Source: Rhizobium sp. CF122 (GTDB lineage Bacteria; Pseudomonadota; Alphaproteobacteria; Rhizobiales; Rhizobiaceae). From it: DNA of 64,000 nt. Location: contig NZ_AKKA01000085.1 of NCBI RefSeq assembly GCF_000282035.1, forward strand, positions 30,736-94,735, read 5' to 3'. Positions 9,028-17,958 of this stretch are shown one piece after another. A program made the translations under genes and the position numbers. Every line of letters begins with the position of its first letter. Within the stretch, counting starts at the first letter, position 1. Below the pieces are notes generated by a model. That model was not told where the DNA came from. It saw only the letters and a list, made by a program, of their open reading frames with translations, and made no database searches.

Positions 9028-9996
9028 CTATCGGTTCGAGCGCGCCGAAATGGCAAGCCGCATCAGCTCTCCCATACGGATATGGCTGATGCCGTAATCG
9101 ACCCGCGCGGCGCGGTGCACAACGACGAGATCGAGTGCCGGAACGACGATGATGTATTGCCCGCCAAAGCCGCTGGCATAAAACAGCGGCGTTTGGATGG
9201 AGAGCGGATCCTTCGGCGCATTCGCCTCCGCCGTCAGCCAGAGATAGCCATAGCCCCTGCCGCCCCCGAGATCAGAATGCGGTTGCGTTGACAGGCGAAC
9301 CCAGTCCTCGGGCACAACCTGTACGCCGTTCCAGCGGCCGCCTCGCAGATAAAGCAGTCCGACCCTTGCGAAGTCGCGAGCACTCATTGCCATCTTGTAA
9401 ACGGGATGCAGCGATTCGGGTCCATGCTGATAGCGGCAGTCGTCCGGCGAAAAGTCCTGCATGCCGAGGGGCGCGGCGATACGGGCGGCAAAGCTTTCGA
9501 ACAGGTTCTCGCCGGTCTGGGCTTCGAGAATCGTGCCGAGGACGTTGAAATCCCAATTGTTGTAAAACCAGAAAGAACCCGGCGGGTGGTTGCCGCGCTC
9601 CGGTCGTCCCCGCTTCGTGTCATAGACCGAAGGGAGATAGACGCCGGATCGCGCGGCGAGAAGGTTGCGAACCGTGGCCGTCCGTTCCTCTGCCGTCAGC
9701 GGCGCGACGTCGATGATACCGAGATCGGCGAGCGTGGCGGAAAGGTCGATCCGGCCGGCCTCGGCATGGATGCCGAAGAGCATGCTGATCAGGCTCTTGC
9801 GCACTGAAGCGATGCTCGACTTGTAGGCCGTGTCGCCCCAGGAAAAAGCGAGACGTCCGCCGTCGATAATCATCATCGCGGTTGATCCGCTGCGCTCCAG
9901 CTCGCGGACGAGGTTTTCCAGCACCGCGGCATCCCAGCCGCCCTCGGTACGCTGCCGCCATTCCGAATCCGGGTAAATGAATGCGGCCTCCGCCAT
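9028..9996 (-). CDS. serine hydrolase, class C beta-lactamase/penicillin-binding fold
   Basis: A 322-residue protein with the SxxK catalytic motif (SIASVRKSLIS, serine near residue 65) and the YxN element (YNNWDFNVLG). The third motif is degenerate (VVHRA near the C-terminus instead of KTG or HSG). No signal peptide is visible, so it is probably cytoplasmic and more likely an esterase or peptidase than a resistance enzyme. The stop lies 10 nt from that of the Lrp gene (convergent). Confidence 0.85.
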   Translation of the reverse strand: MAEAAFIYPDSEWRQRTEGGWDAAVLENLVRELERSGSTAMMIIDGGRLAFSWGDTAYKSSIASVRKSLISMLFGIHAEAGRIDLSATLADLGIIDVAPLTAEERTATVRNLLAARSGVYLPSVYDTKRGRPERGNHPPGSFWFYNNWDFNVLGTILEAQTGENLFESFAARIAAPLGMQDFSPDDCRYQHGPESLHPVYKMAMSARDFARVGLLYLRGGRWNGVQVVPEDWVRLSTQPHSDLGGGRGYGYLWLTAEANAPKDPLSIQTPLFYASGFGGQYIIVVPALDLVVVHRAARVDYGISHIRMGELMRLAISARSNR

Positions 9997-10046
9997 TTCA
10001 GCCCTCCTTCGATCTGCATAAGTCTCGGCTGGCCAACGCGCGGGTG

Positions 10047-10946
10047 TCAGAAATCGGCCATCGGCGAAAGCATGGCGGGCGCTTCAAGCGCGATTTCGTC
10101 GCTGGCGCGAAACATAAAGCACGTGCCGCCTCCGGGTGCCCGCGTTTCGCCTTCCCAGCCAAGCCTGTCAGGGCAGAAGAGCACTTCGGCCATGGCCGGT
10201 CGCAGACCGAGGCTGCCGATGATTTCGGCAAGGGCGGCGATTTGCTGTGCCACGACATCGAGCAGCATGAAACGATCGCCATCCGCCTTCCAGGCGATGA
10301 CCGTCTGCCTGTCCTCGATAAAGCTCAGCCGCACGCTCGGATCGAGCCGGGTGTTGATGAGGAACATCGCCGTGCTTTCCACGACGGCCAGCGTCTCCGA
10401 CACCGGCATGCGGCGCTTCAAGGCCGCCTGCAACACGGAGAGGTCGGCTGGCCGCGAGGGATCGAGCGTGCGGGCAGGGCGACCCGAAGCGGCAGGCGCC
10501 GGCGCCGGGCCGGAATAGGCGTGCATCGGCAGCGCGTGAAAGCCGTAGGGTTCGTAGAGCGCCGGCTTGTCCGTGTAAAGGACGATGGCTTCGAAGCCCT
10601 TTTCCTCGCACCAGGCGAGTGCCTTTTGCGTGAGGTCGCGATAGAGGCCACGTCCGCGCCATGCGGGACGAACGGCACCCGATTGAAATGCGGCGGCATT
10701 CACGGTGCGCCCGTTGACCATAAGCGGCATTGCGAAGGCCGAAAGATTGGCGGCAAGCTGGCCATCAGCGGCGAACCAGCCGAAGGGCATGCTGCTCGGG
10801 TCGGGTCCGCCCATTTGCTGCAATGGGCCGATGTCGATATCGAATGTGTCCTTCAAGAGATCGACCAGCGCCTGCCAGGCCGTGAGGTCGCCGAAATAGT
10901 CTCGGCGGAAGGTCAGGCCGGAATGATCGATGCTCTTGGAGGTCAT
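10047..10946 (-). CDS. GNAT-family N-acetyltransferase, Eis-like
   Basis: A 299-residue protein. The acetyl-CoA-binding motif A reads AVRPAWRGRGLYRDLTQKALAW (about residues 92-113), followed by LYTDKPALYEPYGF, typical of Eis-type acetyltransferases. The C-terminal half would form the second GNAT-like and sterol-carrier-like portions. Eis relatives acetylate lysine or aminoglycoside amines; the substrate here is not known. Its start overlaps the dut stop by 4 nt (ATGA), so the two genes are translationally coupled. Confidence 0.82.
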   Translation of the reverse strand: MTSKSIDHSGLTFRRDYFGDLTAWQALVDLLKDTFDIDIGPLQQMGGPDPSSMPFGWFAADGQLAANLSAFAMPLMVNGRTVNAAAFQSGAVRPAWRGRGLYRDLTQKALAWCEEKGFEAIVLYTDKPALYEPYGFHALPMHAYSGPAPAPAASGRPARTLDPSRPADLSVLQAALKRRMPVSETLAVVESTAMFLINTRLDPSVRLSFIEDRQTVIAWKADGDRFMLLDVVAQQIAALAEIIGSLGLRPAMAEVLFCPDRLGWEGETRAPGGGTCFMFRASDEIALEAPAMLSPMADF

Positions 10947-11413
10947 ACTCCGGTCGATCCGAAACCGCCGGCGCCACGCGTCGTTACGCTCGCCTCGGAA
11001 ATCTCTGAGATATGTGCCTGGATCGCCGGAGCGATCACCATCTGCGCGATGCGCATGCCTCTGGTGATCGCGAACGGCTCATCGCCGAGATTGATCAGCA
11101 GCACCTTGACCTCGCCGCGATAGTCGCTGTCGATGGTGCCGGGCGTGTTCAGGCAGGTGATGCCGTGCTTGAAGGCGAGGCCGGAACGCGGGCGCACCTG
11201 ACCTTCGAAACCTTCAGGAATTTCGAAGATGAAGCCCGTCGGCACCAGCGCGCGCTTTCCGGGCTCGAGGGTCATCGGCATGGCGCCATCGACGGCGGCG
11301 CGTAGGTCCATTCCTGCCGCCCCCTTGCTTTCGTAGGAGGGCAGATCGAGATCCTGGCCGTTGGCGAGGCGGATGATATCAAGCGTCGGGCGGGTATCGG
11401 TGTGGATTGTCAT
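10943..11413 (-). CDS. dut: dUTP diphosphatase (dUTPase)
   Basis: A 156-residue trimeric dUTPase that hydrolyses dUTP to dUMP and pyrophosphate, keeping uracil out of DNA and feeding dTMP synthesis. The five conserved motifs are recognisable: AGMDLRAA, RPRSGLA, NTPGTIDSDYRGEVKVLLIN, RIAQMV and the mobile C-terminal RGAGGFGSTGV. Length is normal. In Sinorhizobium, as I recall, dut sits next to coaBC; here coaBC is about 13 kb away. Confidence 0.95.
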   Translation of the reverse strand: MTIHTDTRPTLDIIRLANGQDLDLPSYESKGAAGMDLRAAVDGAMPMTLEPGKRALVPTGFIFEIPEGFEGQVRPRSGLAFKHGITCLNTPGTIDSDYRGEVKVLLINLGDEPFAITRGMRIAQMVIAPAIQAHISEISEASVTTRGAGGFGSTGV

Positions 11414-11503
11414 GGGGCATTAGTTTGCGCCCGATGCGCCAAGGTCAATTGCAATGCCGGGCTTTAATCGCTAGATACGCCGCAATTCCACAGGATTCAC
11501 ACT

Positions 11504-13087
11504 ATGGCCGAAAGTCTCGCCGAGGCGGTCTCCCGCCGCCGCACATTCGCTATTATCGCGCACCCGGACGCTGGTAAGACCACGCTCACCGAAAAACTGC
11601 TGTTGTTCGGCGGCGCCATCCAGCTTGCCGGCGAAGTCAAGGCAAAGAAGGACCGCATGCAGACGCGCTCCGACTGGATGAAGATCGAGCGCGAGCGTGG
11701 CATCTCCGTCGTTACGTCGGTGATGACGTTTGAATATAAAGACAACGTCTTCAACATCCTCGATACGCCCGGCCACGAAGACTTCGCCGATGACACCTAT
11801 CGCACGCTGACCGCCGTCGATGCCGCGGTCATGGTGATCGACGCCGCCAAGGGTATCGAACCACGGACGCTGAAGCTGTTCGAAGTCTGCCGCATGCGCG
11901 ACATTCCGATCATCACCTTCATCAACAAGATGGACCGCGAAAGCCGCGATCCCTTCGAGATCCTGGATGAAGTCGAGGAGAAGCTGGCGCTTGATTGCGC
12001 GCCGGTGACGTGGCCGATCGGCCGCTCGAAGACTTTCTGCGGCACCTACCACCTAGCCAACAATGAAGTGCGCGCCTCCGACACGCAGGAGATCATGACC
12101 AAGGTCACCGATCCCGAGATGGTGTCCCACCGCCTGCCTGAAAACGAGAGGGACGCGTTTGTCGAGGAGACGACGCTGGCGATCGAGGCGTGCAAGCCGT
12201 TTGACAAGAAGGCCTTCCTGGAGGGGCATCTGACGCCGGTTTTCTTCGGCTCGGCGCTGCGCAATTTCGGGGTGCGCGATCTCATCGATGCGCTCGGCGA
12301 GTTTGCGCCGCCGCCGCGCGATCAGGTCGCCGATATCCGTACCGTGCATGCGACCGACAACAGGATGACGGCGTTCGTCTTCAAGATCCAGGCGAACATG
12401 GACCCGAACCATCGCGACCGCATCGCCTTTGCCCGCATCTGCTCCGGCAAGCTCGAGCGCGGCATGAAGGCGCGGCTGTCGCGCACTGGCAAGCAGCTCG
12501 GCCTTACCGCGCCGCAGTTCTTCTTCGCCTCGCAGCGGCAGCTTGCCGATACTGCTTATGCCGGCGACGTCGTCGGCATTCCCAATCACGGCACGCTGCG
12601 CATCGGCGATACGCTGACGGAGGGCGAAGCGCTGGTGTTCCAGGGCGTGCCGAACTTTTCGCCGGAAATCCTGCGCCGCGTGCGCCTGGAAGACGCGATG
12701 AAGGCGAAGAAATTGAAGGAAGCGCTGCAGCAGATGGCTGAAGAAGGCGTCGTCCAGCTGTTCCAGCCGGAGGATGGTTCGCCGGCTATCGTTGGCGTTG
12801 TCGGTGCGCTGCAGCTCGATGTTCTCAAGGAGCGTTTGATGGCCGAATATGGCCTGCCCGTCTCCTTCGAAATGTCGCGCTTCTCCGTCTGTCGCTGGAT
12901 CTCCGCCGATCAGCCCGCCGAGCTCGAGAAATTCGTCACCGCTCGCCGCGGCGATATCGCGCGGGACTTAGACCACGATCCCGTGTTCCTGGCGCAGGAC
13001 AGCTTCTCGCTCCGCTACGAAGCGGAGCGCTATCCGGCGATCAAGATGGCTGCCCTCAAGGAATATCACGCCGTCAAGGCAGCGTGA
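11504..13087 (+). CDS. prfC: peptide chain release factor 3
   Basis: A 527-residue translational GTPase that recycles RF1 and RF2 from the ribosome after termination. G1 is AHPDAGKTTLTEKLL (about residues 20-34), G2 lies near RGISVVTSVM, G3 is DTPGHEDF and G4 is FINKMDRE. Length matches the family. The divergent dut gene starts 90 bp upstream. Followed after about 53 nt by a TrmO-like gene. Confidence 0.95.
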   Translation: MAESLAEAVSRRRTFAIIAHPDAGKTTLTEKLLLFGGAIQLAGEVKAKKDRMQTRSDWMKIERERGISVVTSVMTFEYKDNVFNILDTPGHEDFADDTYRTLTAVDAAVMVIDAAKGIEPRTLKLFEVCRMRDIPIITFINKMDRESRDPFEILDEVEEKLALDCAPVTWPIGRSKTFCGTYHLANNEVRASDTQEIMTKVTDPEMVSHRLPENERDAFVEETTLAIEACKPFDKKAFLEGHLTPVFFGSALRNFGVRDLIDALGEFAPPPRDQVADIRTVHATDNRMTAFVFKIQANMDPNHRDRIAFARICSGKLERGMKARLSRTGKQLGLTAPQFFFASQRQLADTAYAGDVVGIPNHGTLRIGDTLTEGEALVFQGVPNFSPEILRRVRLEDAMKAKKLKEALQQMAEEGVVQLFQPEDGSPAIVGVVGALQLDVLKERLMAEYGLPVSFEMSRFSVCRWISADQPAELEKFVTARRGDIARDLDHDPVFLAQDSFSLRYEAERYPAIKMAALKEYHAVKAA

Positions 13088-13140
13088 TATTGGATCGGAT
13101 ATAACGATCTGCCATGATGCCTTAAGAAAAGGAGCGTTTC

Positions 13141-13662
13141 ATGGTTTGCGAGAATGAAATCAGAGAAAACGAAGTCGCCGTCGAACTACCGCCGGCGACC
13201 GACGCCGGCCTGGTGTTCATCGGGCGCATACTGACGCCCTGGACCTCTCGCAAGGAGACGCCCCGCCAGGGGCGGCATGACGGTCCGCTCTGCAAAATCG
13301 AAATATTCGAGCCGTGGAGACAGGCTCTCCAGGGTGTGGAAGCCTTCGAGCGGCTGGAGGTGCTCTATTGGCTGGATCGGTCGCGGCGCGACCTCGTTCT
13401 GCAAAGCCCGGCCAGCAGCGGAAAGGTGCATGGCACGTTTTCTCTTCGCTCGCCGGTGCGCCCGAACCCGATCGGAACCTCCATCGTCAAGCTGGAGGGA
13501 ATAGAAGGTGGCGTCCTGCTGGTTCGGGGGATGGATTGTCTTGACGGTACGCCGCTTCTCGATCTGAAGCCCGATCGCACATTGTTCAAGCCGATAGCGC
13601 TGCCGCAGACTGGAGATTTCCAGGCCGGCGACGACGTGGCGCATTCTTGCAAGAGGGCCTGA
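13141..13662 (+). CDS. trmO: TrmO/TsaA-like tRNA t6A37 N6-methyltransferase family protein
   Basis: A 173-residue UPF0066/TsaA domain protein. Visible are RTPWTSRKETPRQG-like residues near 40-50 (TPWTSRKETPRQGRHDGP), the family motif HGTFSLRSPVRPNPIGTSIVKLEGIEGG (about 98-125) and GTPLLDLKPD. Characterised TrmO uses SAM to methylate N6-threonylcarbamoyladenosine 37 of tRNA-Thr. A ribosome-binding site AAAAGGAGCG precedes the ATG. The domain is short and lacks the C-terminal extension of E. coli TrmO, so the activity is inferred. Confidence 0.78.
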   Translation: MVCENEIRENEVAVELPPATDAGLVFIGRILTPWTSRKETPRQGRHDGPLCKIEIFEPWRQALQGVEAFERLEVLYWLDRSRRDLVLQSPASSGKVHGTFSLRSPVRPNPIGTSIVKLEGIEGGVLLVRGMDCLDGTPLLDLKPDRTLFKPIALPQTGDFQAGDDVAHSCKRA

Positions 13663-13665
13663 CGA

Positions 13666-13875
13666 TCAGTCGACGGCGATCATGACGTCCGAGGCTTTGA
13701 CGACCGCATAGGCGTCGCCGCCGAAGGCGAGCCCCAGTTCATCGACGGCTTCGTTGGTGATGGAGGCCGTGACGATCGACCCGCCGCCGATATCGATTCG
13801 GACATGCGCCGTGGTCGCACCTTTCTTCACCTCGACGATCTTTCCCTTCAGTCGATTCCGTGCGCTGATCTTCAT
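13666..13875 (-). CDS. molbindin-like protein (single Mop/TOBE domain)
   Basis: A 69-residue protein that is essentially one TOBE/Mop domain: MKISARNRLKGKIVEVKKGATTAHVRIDIGG-type start and ITNEAVDELGL followed by AYAVVKASDVMIAVD. Free-standing Mop proteins form hexamers that bind molybdate or tungstate in the cytoplasm. The ATG at 13875 has GGAGACAT just upstream; the open frame extends further but without similarity. It ends 3 nt from the trmO stop (convergent). Confidence 0.82.
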   Translation of the reverse strand: MKISARNRLKGKIVEVKKGATTAHVRIDIGGGSIVTASITNEAVDELGLAFGGDAYAVVKASDVMIAVD

Positions 13876-13933
13876 GAGATGTCTCCTGGCTCGGGATGGC
13901 AGACTGTATCGGCTCGGCCCCGGTGTCGCAATC

Positions 13934-15448
13934 TTACTCGCCGCGCGGATAGCGTTGGCTTTCTTCCAACACATTCAAATCCATGTGGTTGCGCATGTAG
14001 CGTTCGGAAGCCTTTTGCAGTGGTTGATAGTCCCAGGGATAGTATGCGCCGTTCCGCAGTGCCTCGTAGACGACCCACCGGCGCGCCTGGCTTTCGCGCA
14101 CGGCGGCATCGAAGCCCTGCAGGTTCCAGCGCTTCTCGGCCAGGGACTTGAGGTTCTCCAGGATTTCGACATGTCCTGCATCGCCGGCAAGGTTGTTCAG
14201 TTCCTTGGGATCCGCGTCGAGATCGAACAGCAGCGGCGGGTCCTTGTCGCAAAGGGTGAGTTTGAAGCGACCGTCGCGCAGGCAAACGAGAGGGGCTTCG
14301 GAACCTTCGGCGGCGTACTCCATCGGCACTGGGCCACGCCCGCCGGTCCCGGTCGCGAGTGGCGCAAGGTCTTCGCCATCCGTCCATGGTGCGAGCTTGG
14401 TCATGTCGATGCCCGCCAGTGCGGCCAGCGTCGGCGTCACGTCGAGCGTCGAGACCGGTTGCTGGATGCAGGCGGCATTCCAGCCCGGAGCCGCGATCGT
14501 CAAGGGCACTCGTGAGGAGCCGTCGAAGAAGCACATCTTGAACCAGAGGCCACGGTCGCCGAGCATATCGCCATGGTCGGAAACGAACAGCACGATCGTG
14601 TTGTCGGCCATCCGCGCGCGCTCGAGGACGTCAAGGATCTCGCCGATCTTGTCGTCGACGTACGAGATGTTGGCGAAGTAGCCTTGGCGTGCGCGCCGGA
14701 TCTGCTCCGGCGTGATTTCGAACGCATCATAGTCGCAGGCCTTCAAAAGGCGCTGCGAGTGCGGATCCTGCTGGTCGAACGGAATCGCATCGACATCAGG
14801 ATCGAGCGCCGGGGAGTTCTCGTAGAGGTCCCAATATTTGCGGCGTGCGACATAGGGATCGTGCGGATGGGTGAAGCTCACCGTCAAGCACCAGGGACGG
14901 TCGTCGTGACGGCGCGACAGGTCGTAGAGCTTGCGGGTCGCGTTGTAGGCGACCTCATCGTCGTACTCCATCTGGTTTGTGATCTCGGCAACGCCTGCGC
15001 CGGTCACCGAGCCGAGATTGTGGTACCACCAGTCGATGCGCTCGCCGGGCTTGGTGTAGTCAGGCGTCCAGCCGAAATCGGCGGGATAGATGTCAGTCGT
15101 CAGACGTTCCTCGAAGCCATGCAATTGGTCGGGACCGACGAAATGCATCTTTCCGGAGAGGGCAGTATGGTAGCCGGCCGCACGCAGATGGTGCGCGAAT
15201 GTCGGGATATCAGATGCGAACTCGGCGGCATTGTCATAAACGCGGGTCCGGCTCGGCAGTTGGCCGGACATGAAGGATGCGCGTGCCGGCGCGCAAAGCG
15301 GACTTGCCGTGTAACTATTGGCAAATCGGACGGAGCGTTGCGCCAACGCTTTCAGATGCGGTGCGTGAAGGAAATCGGCCGGTCCGTCGGGAAACAGCGT
15401 GCCATTGAACTGATCGACCATCAGAATGAGAATATTCGGGCGCGCCAT
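13934..15448 (-). CDS. betC: choline-sulfatase
   Basis: A 504-residue type I sulfatase that hydrolyses choline-O-sulfate to choline and sulfate, feeding glycine betaine synthesis and sulfur supply. The N-terminal metal motif is ILILMVDQFNGTLFPDG. The formylglycine site is CAPARASFMSG (Cys at about residue 53; C-x-P-x-R), which needs post-translational conversion. The C-terminal tail with WVVYEALRNGAYYPWDYQP is characteristic of BetC. No signal peptide is visible, fitting the cytoplasmic enzyme. It is divergent from a LysR regulator, the usual pairing. betA, betB and betI are not in this window. Confidence 0.93.
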   Translation of the reverse strand: MARPNILILMVDQFNGTLFPDGPADFLHAPHLKALAQRSVRFANSYTASPLCAPARASFMSGQLPSRTRVYDNAAEFASDIPTFAHHLRAAGYHTALSGKMHFVGPDQLHGFEERLTTDIYPADFGWTPDYTKPGERIDWWYHNLGSVTGAGVAEITNQMEYDDEVAYNATRKLYDLSRRHDDRPWCLTVSFTHPHDPYVARRKYWDLYENSPALDPDVDAIPFDQQDPHSQRLLKACDYDAFEITPEQIRRARQGYFANISYVDDKIGEILDVLERARMADNTIVLFVSDHGDMLGDRGLWFKMCFFDGSSRVPLTIAAPGWNAACIQQPVSTLDVTPTLAALAGIDMTKLAPWTDGEDLAPLATGTGGRGPVPMEYAAEGSEAPLVCLRDGRFKLTLCDKDPPLLFDLDADPKELNNLAGDAGHVEILENLKSLAEKRWNLQGFDAAVRESQARRWVVYEALRNGAYYPWDYQPLQKASERYMRNHMDLNVLEESQRYPRGE

Positions 15449-15622
15449 GCGTATGGTGTCCTTCGGCTTTCGGGAGCGGGAACTTAGCCGCGTCCGCGAA
15501 GCTATTCCAGTCTGCGTTGACTGGAAATCGCGCCAGGAATCTCGGCCTCATCTCGCTTATGCCATTTGATTGCTTTATTGATTATCCATATCGGATGACC
15601 TGTGAAGCAGGCATTTTTTGAT

Positions 15623-15637
15623 ATCCTATCTAAGGAT
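15623..15637. promoter_or_regulatory. candidate LysR operator in the betC/regulator divergent region
   Basis: An interrupted dyad ATCCT-N5-AGGAT ends 5 nt before the LysR-gene ATG. Its right arm also provides the AAGGA ribosome-binding site, so regulator binding could limit its own expression. Assigned by position and symmetry only. Confidence 0.35.
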
Positions 15638-15642
15638 TTTTT

Positions 15643-16560
15643 ATGGAAAGCCGCCGTGTCGAACTTGGATGGATGCGCATATTCGCTGAGATCGGCAAGG
15701 CGGGAAGTCTGTCGGCGGCTGCAGGCGTTCTTGGCCTGACGCAACCTGCCGTCAGCTATCAGATCCGCCGGCTGGAGGAGCAGGTTGGCGTCAGCCTCTT
15801 GAAACGCCAGCATCGGGGCGTGGAGTTGACGCCCGAAGGCCAGCGTCTTTTCGACATCGTCGCAAAGAGTGTCAACGAGATCGACCAGCTGGCGCGGCGC
15901 TTCCGCAATGAATCTGATCGGCCAATCATAAGGCTGCGCACGGATTATGCGTTTTCCGCCCTATGGCTAATCCCGCGCATGCATGCCTTCCGCACGCTGT
16001 ACCCGAATGTTGATATTCAGATTGTCGCGACGCAGCGAACACAACGCGACCGGTCGGACGACGGCGATGTTGCTGTTGTCTTTGGCAGGCGGTCGGAGTT
16101 CGAGCGCCACGCCGTTCTGCTTTTGCCGGAGAGGGTCGCACCCGTCTGCACCCAAGGCTTCCTCGATCGCTACGGTGCCATCTCCACGCCGACGGACCTT
16201 GCCCGAGCGCGCCTGATCCATCTCGATGCCGCGGAACCTTCGCCCTGGTTCGACTGGCGGCATTATCTCGCGGAATTCGGTGTCAGCCGCGATACTCACG
16301 CGGGGCAGGGCGATGTGAGCTTCAATACATACTCGCTGGTCGTGCAGGCCGCGATCGGCGAACAGGGGGTTGCCATCGGATGGATGGGCCTCGTCGACTC
16401 GCTGCTCGCCTCGGGGATGCTGAAAACCGCAGGTCCGGCGCTGGAAGCGCCGGAACGTGGTTACTGGCTATTGCCACCACGCACGCGTGATGCCCAAAGC
16501 GATCTGCTTGCGGCATGGCTCACGGTGGAAGCCGGTATCGTCAGTCGACTAGATCCTTGA
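15643..16560 (+). CDS. LysR-family regulator of choline-sulfate utilisation
   Basis: A 305-residue LysR protein. The N-terminal winged helix-turn-helix is WMRIFAEIGKAGSLSAAAGVLGLTQPAVSYQIRRLEEQVGVSLLKRQHRG (about residues 5-55), followed by a periplasmic-binding-like effector domain. Its position, divergent from betC across 194 bp, makes it the likely activator of choline-sulfate use. Its stop codon overlaps the otsA 3' end by 20 nt on the opposite strand. Confidence 0.88.
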   Translation: MESRRVELGWMRIFAEIGKAGSLSAAAGVLGLTQPAVSYQIRRLEEQVGVSLLKRQHRGVELTPEGQRLFDIVAKSVNEIDQLARRFRNESDRPIIRLRTDYAFSALWLIPRMHAFRTLYPNVDIQIVATQRTQRDRSDDGDVAVVFGRRSEFERHAVLLLPERVAPVCTQGFLDRYGAISTPTDLARARLIHLDAAEPSPWFDWRHYLAEFGVSRDTHAGQGDVSFNTYSLVVQAAIGEQGVAIGWMGLVDSLLASGMLKTAGPALEAPERGYWLLPPRTRDAQSDLLAAWLTVEAGIVSRLDP

Positions 16561-17917
16561 GAAAATCGTCGCACCAACGCGACACATCGTACTCCAGCAG
16601 ATAGTCCATCATCCGCTGCCAACGCTCGCGGCGTTCTTCCAGGGGCATATTCAAGGCACGCGCCAGCGCGTTGGCGGTTCCTTCGATGTCATAGGGATTG
16701 ACCAGCAACGCCCCCCTCCTCAATTCGCGCGCTGCGCCGGCGAAGCGGGATAGTACGAGCACACCAGGATCTTCGGGATCCTGTGCGGCGACATATTCCT
16801 TTGCCACGAGGTTCATGCCGTCGCGAAGCGGCGTGACCAAGCCAACCTTGGCCAGTCGATAAAGACCCGCGAGGATCGGACGACTGACGGAGCGGTTGAT
16901 ATAGCGGATCGGCACCCAGTCCACCGTCCCCAGTGCGCCGTTAACTCGGCCTGCCTGTTCCGCGACGGTGCGCTGCATTTGTTCGTATTCCGGGACTTCC
17001 GAGCGTGATTTCGGTGTGATCTGCAGATAGGTGACCTTCCGCTGGTGGGCTGGATTGTTGACGACGAAGCGCTCGAAAGCGTCCAGCCGCTGGGTGATGC
17101 CCTTGGAGTAATCCAGCCTGTCGACGCCGATGATAAGGTCGCGGTCCTTGATGCTCTGCCGCGCTCTTTGCACCAGATGGTGGCTGCCGGCCTTCTTGGC
17201 GAATTCGGCGAAGGCGGCGGTCTCGATGCTGATGCCGTAGGCTCCGCCCTTGAAAACCTTGTCATTCGCTGTGAAGCGGCCGTCGCCGATGGCGTCGCCC
17301 ATATCCTCGCGGCGAAGGCAGCCGGCAAAGTTTTCGAGATCGTGGTCCGTCTGAAAGCCGACGAGATCGTAGGCGGCAAGACCGTGCATGATTTCCTCGT
17401 GAACCGGCATGGTGTAGAGCACATCGGCCGGCGGCCAGGGAATGTGCAGGAAAAAGCCGATGCGGTTCTTGAAGCCCATTTGCCGCAGTTCCGCGGCGAG
17501 CGGGATCAAATGGTAGTCATGGACCCAGATGATGTCGTCCGGCCGCAGCAGCGGCGCAAGCCGATGCGCGAAGAAACGATTGACGCGGAAATACCCCGCC
17601 ATTTCCTTGCGGCCATACTCCGCGAGGTCCAGGCGGTAGTGACAAATCGGCCAGAGCACGCGATTGGCGAAGCCGTGATAGTATTCCTCGACATCCTTGC
17701 CGGTGAGATCCGTCAGTGCATAGGTGATCTTGCCCTCTTCCGTCAGCGAGAGCGGGCCGGGCTCGTCGTTTTCGCTCGATTTGCCGGACCAGCCCATCCA
17801 GATGCCGCCCCGTTCTTCGAGTGCCGCTTTGAGCGCCACCGCCAGTCCGCCGGCGGAGGCCGCGCCCTCCTTCACGGGAGCTGGCACGCGATTGGAGACG
17901 ATGACAAGACGGGTCAC
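16541..17917 (-). CDS. otsA: alpha,alpha-trehalose-phosphate synthase (UDP-forming)
   Basis: A 458-residue GT20 glycosyltransferase making trehalose-6-phosphate from UDP-glucose and glucose-6-phosphate, for osmotic and desiccation protection. Visible are LVIVSNRVPAP at the N-terminus, the glycine-rich GGLAVALKAAL, the HDYHLIPL and FLHIPWPPADVL substrate loops, DRLDYSKGI and PLRDGMNLVAKEYVA. GTG at 17917 is preferred as the start: AAAGGA lies 6 nt upstream and the protein then begins directly at TRLVIVSNRVP. An in-frame ATG at 17932 overlaps that site. It is downstream of otsB on the same strand (41-nt gap). Confidence 0.92.
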   Translation of the reverse strand: MTRLVIVSNRVPAPVKEGAASAGGLAVALKAALEERGGIWMGWSGKSSENDEPGPLSLTEEGKITYALTDLTGKDVEEYYHGFANRVLWPICHYRLDLAEYGRKEMAGYFRVNRFFAHRLAPLLRPDDIIWVHDYHLIPLAAELRQMGFKNRIGFFLHIPWPPADVLYTMPVHEEIMHGLAAYDLVGFQTDHDLENFAGCLRREDMGDAIGDGRFTANDKVFKGGAYGISIETAAFAEFAKKAGSHHLVQRARQSIKDRDLIIGVDRLDYSKGITQRLDAFERFVVNNPAHQRKVTYLQITPKSRSEVPEYEQMQRTVAEQAGRVNGALGTVDWVPIRYINRSVSRPILAGLYRLAKVGLVTPLRDGMNLVAKEYVAAQDPEDPGVLVLSRFAGAARELRRGALLVNPYDIEGTANALARALNMPLEERRERWQRMMDYLLEYDVSRWCDDFLKDLVD

Positions 17918-17958
17918 GGAGGTTCCTTTCATCGGGAGGGCGGCACATCGTGCATGGA